Part shown: piece by piece, positions 41,265-49,276 of the stretch
How positions within the stretch are numbered: position 1 is the first letter of the stretch
How the letters are laid out: the number at the start of each line of letters is the position of its first letter
NCBI RefSeq assembly: GCF_025252405.1
Contig: NZ_CP104307.1
Location: 744,001 to 808,000 of the forward strand
DNA: 64,000 nt
Direction: 5' to 3'
Source of the DNA: Flavobacterium sp. TR2
GTDB lineage: Bacteria > Bacteroidota > Bacteroidia > Flavobacteriales > Flavobacteriaceae
Notes under the pieces: generated by a model
Databases searched by the model: none
What the model was told of the DNA's origin: nothing
What the model saw: the letters and a program-made list of their open reading frames with translations, nothing else
Translations under genes and position numbers: made by a program

Positions 41265-42224
41265 ATGCTCGACGAAACTCCAAAACGATTTGACCGAATT
41301 GTTGCCATTCTCATTCAATTGCAATCTAAGAAGATTGTAAAAGCGCAAGAATTAGCCAATCGTTTTGAATGCAGTTTGAGAACAATCTATCGAGACATTA
41401 GAACTCTCGAAGCATCTGGCGTTCCTATTTATAGCGAAGCTGGCGTTGGTTACGCCCTGATGGACGGCTATCGCCTTCCGCCCGTGATGTTCACTCGCGA
41501 AGAAGTCAGCAGTTTTATTGCGGCCGAAAAATTAATGCAAAAATTTACCGATCCATCCTTGGGAACACATTATGCTTCGGCGATGTACAAACTTAAATCG
41601 GTTTTAAGAAGCAACGACAAAGATTATCTTTCGAACATCGAATCGAGAATCGTAATGCAGGATGCAGAACCGATGTTTAATGATAATTCGCCAAATACTT
41701 TGGCCGTTCTTTTTGAAGGTATTGCAGAGAAAAAACAAATCCTTCTGACCTACAAAACTTTTGACAAAGACGAAACTACGCAACGAAATTTAGAACCTGT
41801 CGGCGTTTTTCACGACAATAATAATTGGTATTTCTTGGGTTATTGCCATCTTAGAAAAGATTATCGTCAGTTTAGGACCGACAGAATTCAAGGAATTAAA
41901 AAAACAGATGTTGATTTTACTATCGAACACGATGCTCTGGAAACCTATTTAACTAAAACTGAAACCTGCCCGACAACAAAAGTCCGTCTTTTAGTTGACC
42001 GTAAAATTGCCAGATATTTAGCAACAGAGAGAAAATATCATGGTTTTATTTCGCAAAAAGATGTTGGCGAAAAAATCGAAATGACGTTTATGTCAAGAGA
42101 TATTAATAATGCATTTCCGAGATGGTTTCTTATGTTTGGTGACTACGCGGAGATTTTGGAACCTGACGCATTAAAAACCAATGTTCTGAAATTATTGGAA
42201 ATCAACAAACAAAGGCTTTTATAG
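41265..42224 (+). CDS. WYL-domain transcriptional regulator (YafY type)
   Basis: A 319-residue protein with an HTH_11 helix-turn-helix (about 8-65: KAQELANRFECSLRTIYRDIRTLEASGVPI), a WYL ligand-sensing domain (about 140-225) and a C-terminal WCX segment. Such regulators respond to stress signals or nucleic acids. It converges on two DinB-family genes across a shared terminator, a pairing often seen. The TGACAA-CAGT-TTGTCA palindrome in the DinB promoter (43338-43353) is a candidate site. Confidence 0.9.
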   Translation: MLDETPKRFDRIVAILIQLQSKKIVKAQELANRFECSLRTIYRDIRTLEASGVPIYSEAGVGYALMDGYRLPPVMFTREEVSSFIAAEKLMQKFTDPSLGTHYASAMYKLKSVLRSNDKDYLSNIESRIVMQDAEPMFNDNSPNTLAVLFEGIAEKKQILLTYKTFDKDETTQRNLEPVGVFHDNNNWYFLGYCHLRKDYRQFRTDRIQGIKKTDVDFTIEHDALETYLTKTETCPTTKVRLLVDRKIARYLATERKYHGFISQKDVGEKIEMTFMSRDINNAFPRWFLMFGDYAEILEPDALKTNVLKLLEINKQRLL

Positions 42225-42262
42225 AAAAAACTCCTGATAGAATTATCTACAGGAGTTTTTTT
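42225..42262. terminator. Bidirectional terminator between the WYL regulator and DinB genes
   Basis: AAAAAACTCCTG (42225-42236) pairs with CAGGAGTTTTTT (42250-42261); A/T runs on both sides serve both convergent transcripts. Confidence 0.85.
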
Positions 42263-42265
42263 CAT

Positions 42266-42763
42266 TTATTTCTGTTTTACCACATTGTAAAAATTGTAAT
42301 CGGTGTTTGAAGCATCTGTGATTCCGATATTTCGCCCCATTGTTACAATTTGCCCTCTATGGTAAGTTCCATGATTGATAACCTGAATCAGATACTCAGA
42401 AATTGGCAGTTCGCACTCAAACCACGGATTTGTAATTTTAACTTCTTTCATCAAATCTTCCTCTGACAATGAATTGATAAGGTGTTTCAATCTCGTAGAC
42501 GAATGGAGCAATCCTGTAAATATTTCTTCTTTAGACAATTCGTTTTCGGGCTTCTTTTCTGTCATATCATTTTCAGAAATTACAGAAAACCAATATTCTT
42601 CTGTAGACCAGATATGATCTAGTGTTTTCATGATCGTAGAGAAACTCGATTGAACTTCTGCATAAAGCAATTCATCAGCTTTTGGCGAAAGCCAATTTAT
42701 GAATTGCTGGTTTACCCATAAATTATAATCTGCAAAATTGGACATTATCCTTTTTAAACTCAT
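42266..42763 (-). CDS. DinB-family protein (second in pair)
   Basis: A 165-residue DinB/YfiT-like four-helix bundle. The N-terminal helix reads FADYNLWVNQQFINWLS. Metal-type His residues occur in TLDHIWSTEEYW and in VINHGTYHRGQIVTMGR near the C-terminus, the pattern typical of DinB damage-inducible proteins. An alternative ATG at 42745 would shorten it by six. It follows the other DinB gene by 42 bp and is likely in the same transcript. Its reaction is unknown; thiol-S-transferase activity occurs in some family members. Confidence 0.82.
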   Translation of the reverse strand: MSLKRIMSNFADYNLWVNQQFINWLSPKADELLYAEVQSSFSTIMKTLDHIWSTEEYWFSVISENDMTEKKPENELSKEEIFTGLLHSSTRLKHLINSLSEEDLMKEVKITNPWFECELPISEYLIQVINHGTYHRGQIVTMGRNIGITDASNTDYNFYNVVKQK

Positions 42764-42805
42764 AGCCTTTGTTTTAAAATGTGATATTAAGTTAGTGAAA
42801 AATTA

Positions 42806-43288
42806 TTAATCTCTCTCCCAGAAAAACGGCGGCTCAATATTTAAAGCTCGTAGATATACGTAACCTTGCCCACGATGATGCACTTCATTATCAATAAAAT
42901 ACAAAATATTATGGATAATAGGAAATTCGTACTGGCCAAATAAATTAAATGTCTCATTAAAATCTTCAATCGATAACTGTTCCCAGTATTTATTGATTTC
43001 TTCTGTAGCCTCGTCCCATTTTTCAAGATACTGTGCTTTAAAAATCAATTTTTCCTCACCCTCTTTGTATGGCTGAGCGTCTCGATTTACAATTCCTTTC
43101 AATGCAGGAACAGCAATTGCCAAAAGTTCATCAACTAATTTTGCAAAAGGTCGCATTCCTCCAATAGAAAATTCGAAGAAATCTTTTTCTGGAAAAGCTT
43201 CAATTACACGACGTGTCAAAGCTCTGTGACCTTGCCAATGTTTCAATAAATCTTCTTGCGTAATAACTTGTGCAGCTAATGTTTTCAT
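42806..43288 (-). CDS. DinB-family protein (first in pair)
   Basis: A 160-residue DinB superfamily protein. KHWQGHRALTRRVIEAFPEKDF forms the first helix, and HNILYFIDNEVHHRGQGYVYLR near the C-terminus carries the His cluster expected for the metal site. It has a clear promoter on the minus strand (43319-43326) overlapped by a 16-bp palindrome. Two adjacent DinB genes next to a WYL regulator suggest a regulated stress-response unit. Confidence 0.84.
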   Translation of the reverse strand: MKTLAAQVITQEDLLKHWQGHRALTRRVIEAFPEKDFFEFSIGGMRPFAKLVDELLAIAVPALKGIVNRDAQPYKEGEEKLIFKAQYLEKWDEATEEINKYWEQLSIEDFNETFNLFGQYEFPIIHNILYFIDNEVHHRGQGYVYLRALNIEPPFFWERD

Positions 43289-43318
43289 GGTTTTAAAGTT
43301 TAAATATTTTTAATACTT

Positions 43319-43326
43319 CAAAAGTA
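43319..43326 (-). promoter_or_regulatory. -7 box of the DinB pair
   Basis: TACTTTTG on the minus strand, about 31 bases before the ATG of the first DinB gene. Confidence 0.55.
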
Positions 43327-43337
43327 GAATGGGCCGG

Positions 43338-43353
43338 TGACAACAGTTTGTCA
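43338..43353. promoter_or_regulatory. 16-bp palindrome TGACAA-CAGT-TTGTCA
   Basis: Perfect 6-bp arms with a 4-bp spacer, starting 12 bp upstream of the -7 box, where the -33 element should be. Predicted operator, possibly for the adjacent WYL regulator. A second pair GTCAGCA (about 43350-43356) / TGCTGAC (43384-43390) lies next to it. Confidence 0.55.
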
Positions 43354-43438
43354 GCAGCAAAAAATAATTTAAAAAATATTTTTTGCTGACGTAGAAATGC
43401 ATCATAGAGATACTGCATTAATTTGCTTTTTTGAATTG

Positions 43439-43555
43439 CCTCCAGCTTTAGCTGGGGAGAAAAATGATTATCCAAAAAGGCTTTAGCCAAAATTTTAATG
43501 TTCGGCTAAAGCCTTTTATATATACATTAAACTGACCTCCAGCTAAAGCAGGAGG
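43439..43555. repeat. Composite palindromic element A, copy 2
   Basis: CCTCCAGCTTTAGCTGGGG (43439-43457), GGCTTTAGCC (43479-43488) pairing with GGCTAAAGCC (43504-43513), and CCTCCAGCTAAAGCAGGAGG (43536-43555) followed by CAATTGATT. Same order and almost the same spacing as 11915-12035. Confidence 0.8.
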
Positions 43556-43606
43556 CAATTGATTTAAATCTGCTGGAAAAAAACTTAGCTGCGCAGACAA
43601 ACATAG

Positions 43607-43687
43607 AGACGCACTGCTGTGCGTCTACACAAAGGATGTACAAAACAATGAGGATATACAGGGCGTTAGACGCACTGCGGTGCGCCT
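43607..43687. repeat. Two GACGCACTGC palindromes
   Basis: AGACGCACTGCTGTGCGTCT (about 43607-43625) and AGACGCACTGCGGTGCGCCT (43668-43687), both followed by CTAC-type bases. Same family as 33908. Confidence 0.7.
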
Positions 43688-43766
43688 CTACAGGCAATTC
43701 GTGCATAAAAAACCTTTGCACCTCTGAGCCTTTATTACTTTGTTACTTAAAAAGAAAAAACCTTTG

Positions 43767-43774
43767 TACCTTTG
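43767..43774 (+). promoter_or_regulatory. -7 box of thiL
   Basis: TACCTTTG followed by CGCCTTAATAAC; an upstream TTTG at 43739-43742 could be the -33 element, with slightly long spacing. ATG is 29 bases downstream. It lies in a CCTTTG repeat tract. Confidence 0.55.
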
Positions 43775-43803
43775 CGCCTTAATAACTTTGGAACTTAACA
43801 GAA

Positions 43804-44850
43804 ATGATTGAAGATAAAAATCAGCAGAGAACTAGTATAGCGCAATTGGGCGAATTTGGCTTAATTGACCATTTAACCAAAAACTTTGATGTTACTCAAG
43901 AATCGACTCTAAAAAGTATTGGCGATGATGCTGCTGTTCTTGATTTTAAAGACAAAAAAGTAGTAGTTTCTACCGATTTATTAATTGAAGGAGTTCATTT
44001 TGACTTGGCTTATATGCCATTGAAGCATTTAGGATACAAAGCGGTTGTGGTAAACGTTTCTGACATTTGCGCCATGAATGCAAAACCGACTCAAATTACA
44101 GTTTCGGTTGCCGTTTCGAATCGTTTTCCGCTTGAGGCTTTAGAAGAATTGTTTGCAGGAATTACGCTTGCCGCAAAAGAATACAAAGTAGATGTTATTG
44201 GAGGAGACACTACCTCATCTCAAAAAGGATTAATCATTAGCATAACTGCAATTGGTGAAGCTGACGAAAATGAGTTGGTTTACAGAAGCGGAGCCCAAAA
44301 AACAGATTTATTGGTTGTAACTGGAGATCTTGGCGCTGCTTATATGGGATTGCAGGTTTTGGAACGCGAAAAGCAAGTTTTCCAAGTTAACCCAAACAAT
44401 CAGCCCGATTTGGATCCTTATACTTATTTGGTAGAACGCCAATTGAAACCTGAAGCCCGAAAAGATGTTCGCACTTTACTTCATGCTTTAGATATAAAAC
44501 CAACTGCAATGATCGATATTTCAGACGGATTGTCTTCTGAAATTATTCATATCTGCAAACAATCAAAAGTAGGGTGTAATTTGTACGAAGATAAACTGCC
44601 TTTAGATCCTCAGTTTATTTCTACTTGCGAAGAATTTAATATCGATAGTACAACGGTTGCCATAAACGGCGGTGAAGACTACGAACTTTTATTTACAATT
44701 GACATTAATGATTTTGATAAAATAAAAGGAAACCCTAATTTCTCTGTTATCGGGCATATGACGGAAGAAAATGAAGGAATCCATCTTGTAACCCGCGCTA
44801 ACACAAAAATCGCTTTAAAAGCACGCGGATGGGATGCCTTGACAGAATAA
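43804..44850 (+). CDS. thiL: Thiamine-monophosphate kinase
   Basis: Phosphorylates thiamine monophosphate to the active diphosphate. A 348-residue PurM-like kinase: GDDAAVLDF near 40, VVSTDLLIEGVHFDL near 55, VNVSDICAMNAKP near 88 and DVIGGDTTSS near 135 are all characteristic, with the C-terminal AINGGEDYELLFT. No TPP riboswitch is visible; the gene is expressed from its own promoter. Confidence 0.95.
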   Translation: MIEDKNQQRTSIAQLGEFGLIDHLTKNFDVTQESTLKSIGDDAAVLDFKDKKVVVSTDLLIEGVHFDLAYMPLKHLGYKAVVVNVSDICAMNAKPTQITVSVAVSNRFPLEALEELFAGITLAAKEYKVDVIGGDTTSSQKGLIISITAIGEADENELVYRSGAQKTDLLVVTGDLGAAYMGLQVLEREKQVFQVNPNNQPDLDPYTYLVERQLKPEARKDVRTLLHALDIKPTAMIDISDGLSSEIIHICKQSKVGCNLYEDKLPLDPQFISTCEEFNIDSTTVAINGGEDYELLFTIDINDFDKIKGNPNFSVIGHMTEENEGIHLVTRANTKIALKARGWDALTE

Positions 44851-44870
44851 TTGAGTGAAATCATGATATA

Positions 44871-44922
44871 AAAAAATTCCAAATTCCAAGACTGATTATT
44901 GTTTTGGAATTTGGAATTTTTT
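44871..44922. terminator. Terminator of thiL
   Basis: Long stem AAATTCCAAATTCCAA-type (44871-44889) with TTGGAATTTGGAATTTTTT (44904-44922). The arms are built of two tandem ATTCCAA units. Symmetric, so it can serve both this gene and the convergent response regulator gene. Confidence 0.85.
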
Positions 44923-44938
44923 AATTGGAGTTTTACCT

Positions 44939-45637
44939 CTAAAAAAGCCCTTTGCTTTTTGCTTCTTTGACTAAATCTTGATCAGAACCGCTTTTTACCT
45001 TTAGCAATTCCATTAAATGTTTCTTTCGTTTTTCGATTGCATTTAAAGAAATCGGAATATTTTGCAGCATCTCATGAATTGGAGTTCCTTTTGCCAAATT
45101 AACTAATATCTGTTTATCGTATTGATCAATTTCAATGGCATTGTGCGTAGATTGATTAAGCATTTTTACAACTGATTGGCTGTAATATTTTTCATTTTTC
45201 ATTACTTTATCAAAAGCCAAAAGGAGTTCATCAAAAGTAAGATCGTTTTTAATAATCAATCCGTTGGGCTGAATGGTTCTGATAATTGTTTTTATTTTCA
45301 GCAATTCGGTATACATCGTCAAAAGCACAATCTTGCATGAAGGCATTTTTTTCAAAAGCAGCTTAGCAAGATCTACACCCGAAAAAATCTCTTTTTCTTC
45401 GTAAGGAGGCATACTGATATCCAAAAAAGCAATATCAAAGTTTGGCGTGTTGTTGTTTTCTATTATATCATAACCTGATTTACAATCGTGCGCCTGCGAA
45501 ATTAAAAACTCGTATTGTTTTGGATTATAGCGGGTTATAGCATTCTTATATCCTTCAATAATAAACGGATGGTCATCTACTATCAAGATATTCTTTTTAA
45601 CTAATTGTGGAACTGAAGCTGTTAAATCAAATGTCAT
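44939..45637 (-). CDS. NarL/LuxR-type response regulator
   Basis: A 232-residue response regulator. Receiver: ILIVDDHPF near 17, phospho-acceptor Asp in FDIAFLDISMPP near 72, LLTMYTE and the conserved Lys later. The C-terminal LuxR-type HTH (about 165-225: LVNLAKGTPIHEMLQNIPISLNAIEKRKKHL) binds DNA. Its start overlaps the end of the kinase gene by 11 bp, so the pair is translationally coupled and almost surely cognate. Target genes are unknown. Confidence 0.9.
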   Translation of the reverse strand: MTFDLTASVPQLVKKNILIVDDHPFIIEGYKNAITRYNPKQYEFLISQAHDCKSGYDIIENNNTPNFDIAFLDISMPPYEEKEIFSGVDLAKLLLKKMPSCKIVLLTMYTELLKIKTIIRTIQPNGLIIKNDLTFDELLLAFDKVMKNEKYYSQSVVKMLNQSTHNAIEIDQYDKQILVNLAKGTPIHEMLQNIPISLNAIEKRKKHLMELLKVKSGSDQDLVKEAKSKGLF

Positions 45638-47702
45638 TATTATGCAGGTTGTTATTTGGCTCTATTGGGACTTTTATGGTGAGAATGGTTCCTTCTCCTT
45701 TGGCAGATTTTATGGTAACTGTACCCTTACACTCATTTGCTCTATACTCTATATTGTGCAGACCAATTCCGTTTTTAGTTTTATAGCTGTTAAATCCAAT
45801 TCCGTCATCTTCGATAGTTAGAACCAAATCATCATTTTCATTTTTAAACTCCACTCTAATAATATCAGCTTCGGCATACTTATTACAATTTTGGAGTCCT
45901 TCCTGAACAATTCTGTACAAATTGATTTTAACGATATTACTTATTAAATCCCATTTAATCGCGGGATCAAAAACAGCAATCAACTTCGAACTATACGTAT
46001 TCTTCTGATCCTCAAATAGTTTATTCAGAATCGAGACAAAATTATTAATTAATTCCGATTTTTCTCTATTTAAGTCATGTGAAATTTCTCGAATATCCTG
46101 TTCAACATTTTTCAATTCGGCAAGATATTTTTTTCTCTTAGAAATAGCTTCAGATTCGTCCAGCTTATCCAAACTGTCCAAACTTATTCGAATGCCAAAC
46201 ATTCGTCCTAAAACCCCATCGTGCAATTCCTGAGCAACTTTTTTCTTTTCTTTTATTCGCGTAAGTTCAATTTCGTTCTGCTGTGAAATCATCAAATTGT
46301 AAATATCTTCGTTTGCAATCTGCTGCTGCTGCTTAAAAAGAAGTTCTCGGTTTTTGGCCTGTTGTGTTTTATAAACATAAAAAAACAATCCGAGCAATGT
46401 ACAAATACTAAATACATAAACCAAGGTTTTATTTTTTTCTTGGAGACTAGAATTTTGATCTTTAATTTCGTTGGTTTCATATTCAATGCGGGAGAATTTT
46501 TCCCCCATTCTTCGCTCTGCTTTCAGCAATTTATCATTCAATTGAATATATTCTCTCGAGTATTCTGAAGCATTTTTGTGGTCAACGACAGCCAATTGCT
46601 TTAAAACTTCGAGTGTATTTCTTAATTTATTGGATGTTCTAGAAAGATACAAAGCTTCTTTAGAAAGTTGAATTGCCTTGACAGTATCTTTTTTGACGGC
46701 ATAAAATTCAGACAAATGCACTTTATTCAAGATTATTCCTGATGTCAAATCTAAGCTGTCTCTAATTTTTAAGGATCGATAAAATTGATTGGGAAGATCT
46801 TCAAAGTCGTTTAATTTAAATTTTGAATAGGCAAGATTGTCTAACAACATGGCATACAATGGTGTGCTTTCCTTAAATAAATCTTTTTGCTGAAGACCAT
46901 TAGAAAAATTAATTTTTGCATTTTGGTAGTTCTTCATGGTTAAATAAACAAAACCGATATTATTCAATGATGTTGCTTTAAGCTGGAGATCAGATGGGAT
47001 TGATTGGTCTTGCAGAATATTTAATGCTTTATTGTGAAACTCTAAAGCTTTATTATATTCCTCACGCTCATTGTATAATATGCCTAACAAATTGTACGAT
47101 TGATATAGCAGGTCGCTTACATTTTTCTGATCTTTAAGTATTTTTAAAGCTTTAAAAATGGTAATCTCGCTTTCAAACAAATCACTTTCTTTAAATTGAA
47201 GATCAGCTTTACTTAAATACGTTTTAGCCAAATTATTTTTATCATTAATCTGCTTATACATTTTTTCTGCCTTAAAATAAACTAAGAAAGCACTGTCTGA
47301 AATTGACTTTCTGCTATAATAATCTCCCAGATAGGTATAAGCCTTTGCTAAATTTATTGAATCATTGCTGTTGATTGATCTTGTGATGACTAATTTAGAG
47401 ATGCGCCCATACGATTCTAAATCATTCATATTAAAATACCTGTTTGCAACCTTAAATAAATTTACTTTGTTTAATGAGTCGTCTTTTTCAGTTAAAATAA
47501 TTGACAATGCCTTTTTTGCATCCTGTTGCTTTAAGGCATAAGGCCTATTAATGTCGTTTGCCTGCGATAGATAAATAGACAAACTGTCTTTAGAAGAATT
47601 TGAATTTTTATATAAGTTGTCTTTCTTGGTACAACCAAATAAGATTAAGAATAGAAGCAATACTATTTGGCTATATTTTTTCAATAGATTTCTGATTTTC
47701 AC
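45627..47702 (-). CDS. TPR-containing sensor histidine kinase (HisKA_3)
   Basis: About 691 residues. The N-terminus is a hydrophobic signal with a lipobox-like ILFGC. About 350 residues of TPR repeats follow (periplasmic), then a transmembrane helix (LVYVFSICTLLGLFFYVYK), a HisKA_3 dimerisation segment with the phospho-acceptor ELHDGVLG, and a HATPase with DDGIGF and NGIGLHNIEYRA. The first possible codon (TTG 47714) lies within the -7 box TACTTTTG (47712-47719), so I place the start at GTG 47702, giving a nearly leaderless message; TTG 47705 is an alternative. Confidence 0.85.
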   Translation of the reverse strand: MKIRNLLKKYSQIVLLLFLILFGCTKKDNLYKNSNSSKDSLSIYLSQANDINRPYALKQQDAKKALSIILTEKDDSLNKVNLFKVANRYFNMNDLESYGRISKLVITRSINSNDSINLAKAYTYLGDYYSRKSISDSAFLVYFKAEKMYKQINDKNNLAKTYLSKADLQFKESDLFESEITIFKALKILKDQKNVSDLLYQSYNLLGILYNEREEYNKALEFHNKALNILQDQSIPSDLQLKATSLNNIGFVYLTMKNYQNAKINFSNGLQQKDLFKESTPLYAMLLDNLAYSKFKLNDFEDLPNQFYRSLKIRDSLDLTSGIILNKVHLSEFYAVKKDTVKAIQLSKEALYLSRTSNKLRNTLEVLKQLAVVDHKNASEYSREYIQLNDKLLKAERRMGEKFSRIEYETNEIKDQNSSLQEKNKTLVYVFSICTLLGLFFYVYKTQQAKNRELLFKQQQQIANEDIYNLMISQQNEIELTRIKEKKKVAQELHDGVLGRMFGIRISLDSLDKLDESEAISKRKKYLAELKNVEQDIREISHDLNREKSELINNFVSILNKLFEDQKNTYSSKLIAVFDPAIKWDLISNIVKINLYRIVQEGLQNCNKYAEADIIRVEFKNENDDLVLTIEDDGIGFNSYKTKNGIGLHNIEYRANECKGTVTIKSAKGEGTILTIKVPIEPNNNLHNNDI

Positions 47703-47711
47703 CAAAAATAG

Positions 47712-47719
47712 CAAAAGTA
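47712..47719 (-). promoter_or_regulatory. -7 box of the kinase operon
   Basis: TACTTTTG on the minus strand, overlapping the most upstream potential start codon. It argues for a start at or after 47705. Confidence 0.5.
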
Positions 47720-47780
47720 TAAATACAAAAAAAGGCTACCAATAATTGATAGCCTCTCTTATATTTTGTTTTTTCTAAAT

Positions 47781-48005
47781 TTAATCAATTTTTCGATTTA
47801 AAGTAGAGAATTGAGTATCAGAGCTAAATCCGCCAAGATTTGTATAATCATGTTTTCTTCCCATATCTGATTTTACTCCTCCATCGATAGGTAATGTTTT
47901 AATAGTATCGTTTGTTGCTAAATATGCTGGAACTTCTGTTGATGCAAAAGAAGTTGCTACTACTACTAAAGAAAATAATCCGATTGTTAAAGCTGTTTTT
48001 TTCAT
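47781..48005 (-). CDS. Small secreted protein (74 aa)
   Basis: Signal peptide (1-22, VVVATSFASTEV) followed by a mature peptide of about 50 residues with the sequence DTIKTLPIDGGVKSDMG, then HDYTNLGG and a Ser/Thr-rich end. There are no cysteines. It lies between the kinase pair and a LytTR regulator, all on the same strand. It could be a signal, a sensor ligand or simply an envelope peptide; nothing in the sequence decides. Confidence 0.65.
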   Translation of the reverse strand: MKKTALTIGLFSLVVVATSFASTEVPAYLATNDTIKTLPIDGGVKSDMGRKHDYTNLGGFSSDTQFSTLNRKID

Positions 48006-48180
48006 GACCTGAGGGTTTTAATTTGTTTTAATTTTTGGAGATGACCCGCCGTTTACTTGCGAATCGAGAGTGTAAAACTAACACCAGGATGAAAAAAAAT
48101 TTATACAAAAAATTGAGTTTGTGGTCAATCATACCCAATTGATAGTCAATGGGTAGCAAATCAGTGTAATTATCTAGTTT

Positions 48181-48999
48181 TTAGACTTCTAGATAATTAC
48201 CCGCTGCAAAATCGGCAATAATCTGCTCTACATTTGCTCGGTAGGTTTTAGAAAAAGGAATCTTTTTTGTGGAGTTTTTTATGTAACAGATTGAGTTTCC
48301 GCTATGAATTCGCGAAATATAGTTTCGATTGATCACATAACTATTATGAATGCGAATAAAAGGATACGTCAAAACGCTTTCAAAATGCTTTAAAGTTTTA
48401 AACGCCGTAATCATTTCGCCCGTATTCAAATAAATATCGGTTGAGTTATTATCGGCTTGAAAATAACAAATATCCTCCGCATTCAAATAACGATAATCTC
48501 CATACGATTTTATGCAGATGGTCAATGGTTTTTGGATATTTTGAGGAATCGTTACGCTGTTGGCATTATCGATTACAATAGAAGGCTGCTCTTCGGTCAA
48601 ATCGGATGATTTTGACTCTAAATTGGCCTTTTTAAGCTTCAAAACTGTTTTTAAGAGGTCAATATGCGCAACGGGTTTCAAAAGATAATCAAACACACCG
48701 TATTGAATGGCATCAAAAGCGCTGTCCTTTTTATCTGTGGTAATAATAATTTTTGGAATGTCCTGAAAATAGCGATGCAATTCACTAATAAAAGTCAGAG
48801 ACAAATGACTGGACAAATCCCTGGGTTCGATTTCGAGAAAAATCAAAGCCGGTTTATGTTCTAAAACCAAGTTTAAACCGTCCTGAAAATTTGATGCCGA
48901 CGCCGCAAAAGATAATTCTGAAAAACCTGAAGCGGCTGTTTTGGTTTTCAAAATACTCTCAGCATCATCATCAATTATAATATACGAATACTTTTTCAA
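48181..48999 (-). CDS. LytTR-family response regulator without the acceptor aspartate
   Basis: A 272-residue protein: receiver (about 5-122) and LytTR DNA-binding domain (about 165-265, with YFQADNNSTDIYLNTGE and RIHNSYVINRNYISRI). The receiver keeps the acidic pocket (IIDDDAES) and the Lys of LLKPVAH. However, the position normally Asp reads PALIFLEIEP, a Glu for Asp change that can mimic the phosphorylated state. No histidine kinase gene is adjacent on its own transcript. I infer phosphorylation-independent activity. Confidence 0.85.
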   Translation of the reverse strand: MKKYSYIIIDDDAESILKTKTAASGFSELSFAASASNFQDGLNLVLEHKPALIFLEIEPRDLSSHLSLTFISELHRYFQDIPKIIITTDKKDSAFDAIQYGVFDYLLKPVAHIDLLKTVLKLKKANLESKSSDLTEEQPSIVIDNANSVTIPQNIQKPLTICIKSYGDYRYLNAEDICYFQADNNSTDIYLNTGEMITAFKTLKHFESVLTYPFIRIHNSYVINRNYISRIHSGNSICYIKNSTKKIPFSKTYRANVEQIIADFAAGNYLEV

Positions 49000-49215
49000 T
49001 TTCGGGTCTTGTTGGTTTTCTCACATCGCAATCATAATCAAAAAAATACTTTTAACTGCTATGTAAAGAAAAAAATTGCTTTTTGCGGTAATACAAATTT
49101 AAAATTACATATTTAAATATTTTAGACGCCTCATTGTTAACACATTAACCTAAAATGTTGATACATAAGGACGAAATGCAAAAAAAGCCGATAAAATACT
49201 TGTTTGGAAAAATAA

Positions 49216-49257
49216 AAATCCCAAACTCTCGCGAAGCTTCGGGAGAATTTGGGATTT
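49216..49257 (-). terminator. Terminator of glyS
   Basis: On the minus strand AAATCCCAAATTCTC pairs with GAGAGTTTGGGATTT around a GCGAAGCTTC loop, followed by a T run, 20 bases after the glyS stop. Confidence 0.8.
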
Positions 49258-49276
49258 GTATAGTAGACTGTAAAGA

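Noticed and set aside
43293..43721. Short minus-strand ORFs in the thiL upstream gap
   Set aside because: They are made of palindromic repeats and CTTTG tracts; no protein-like composition.
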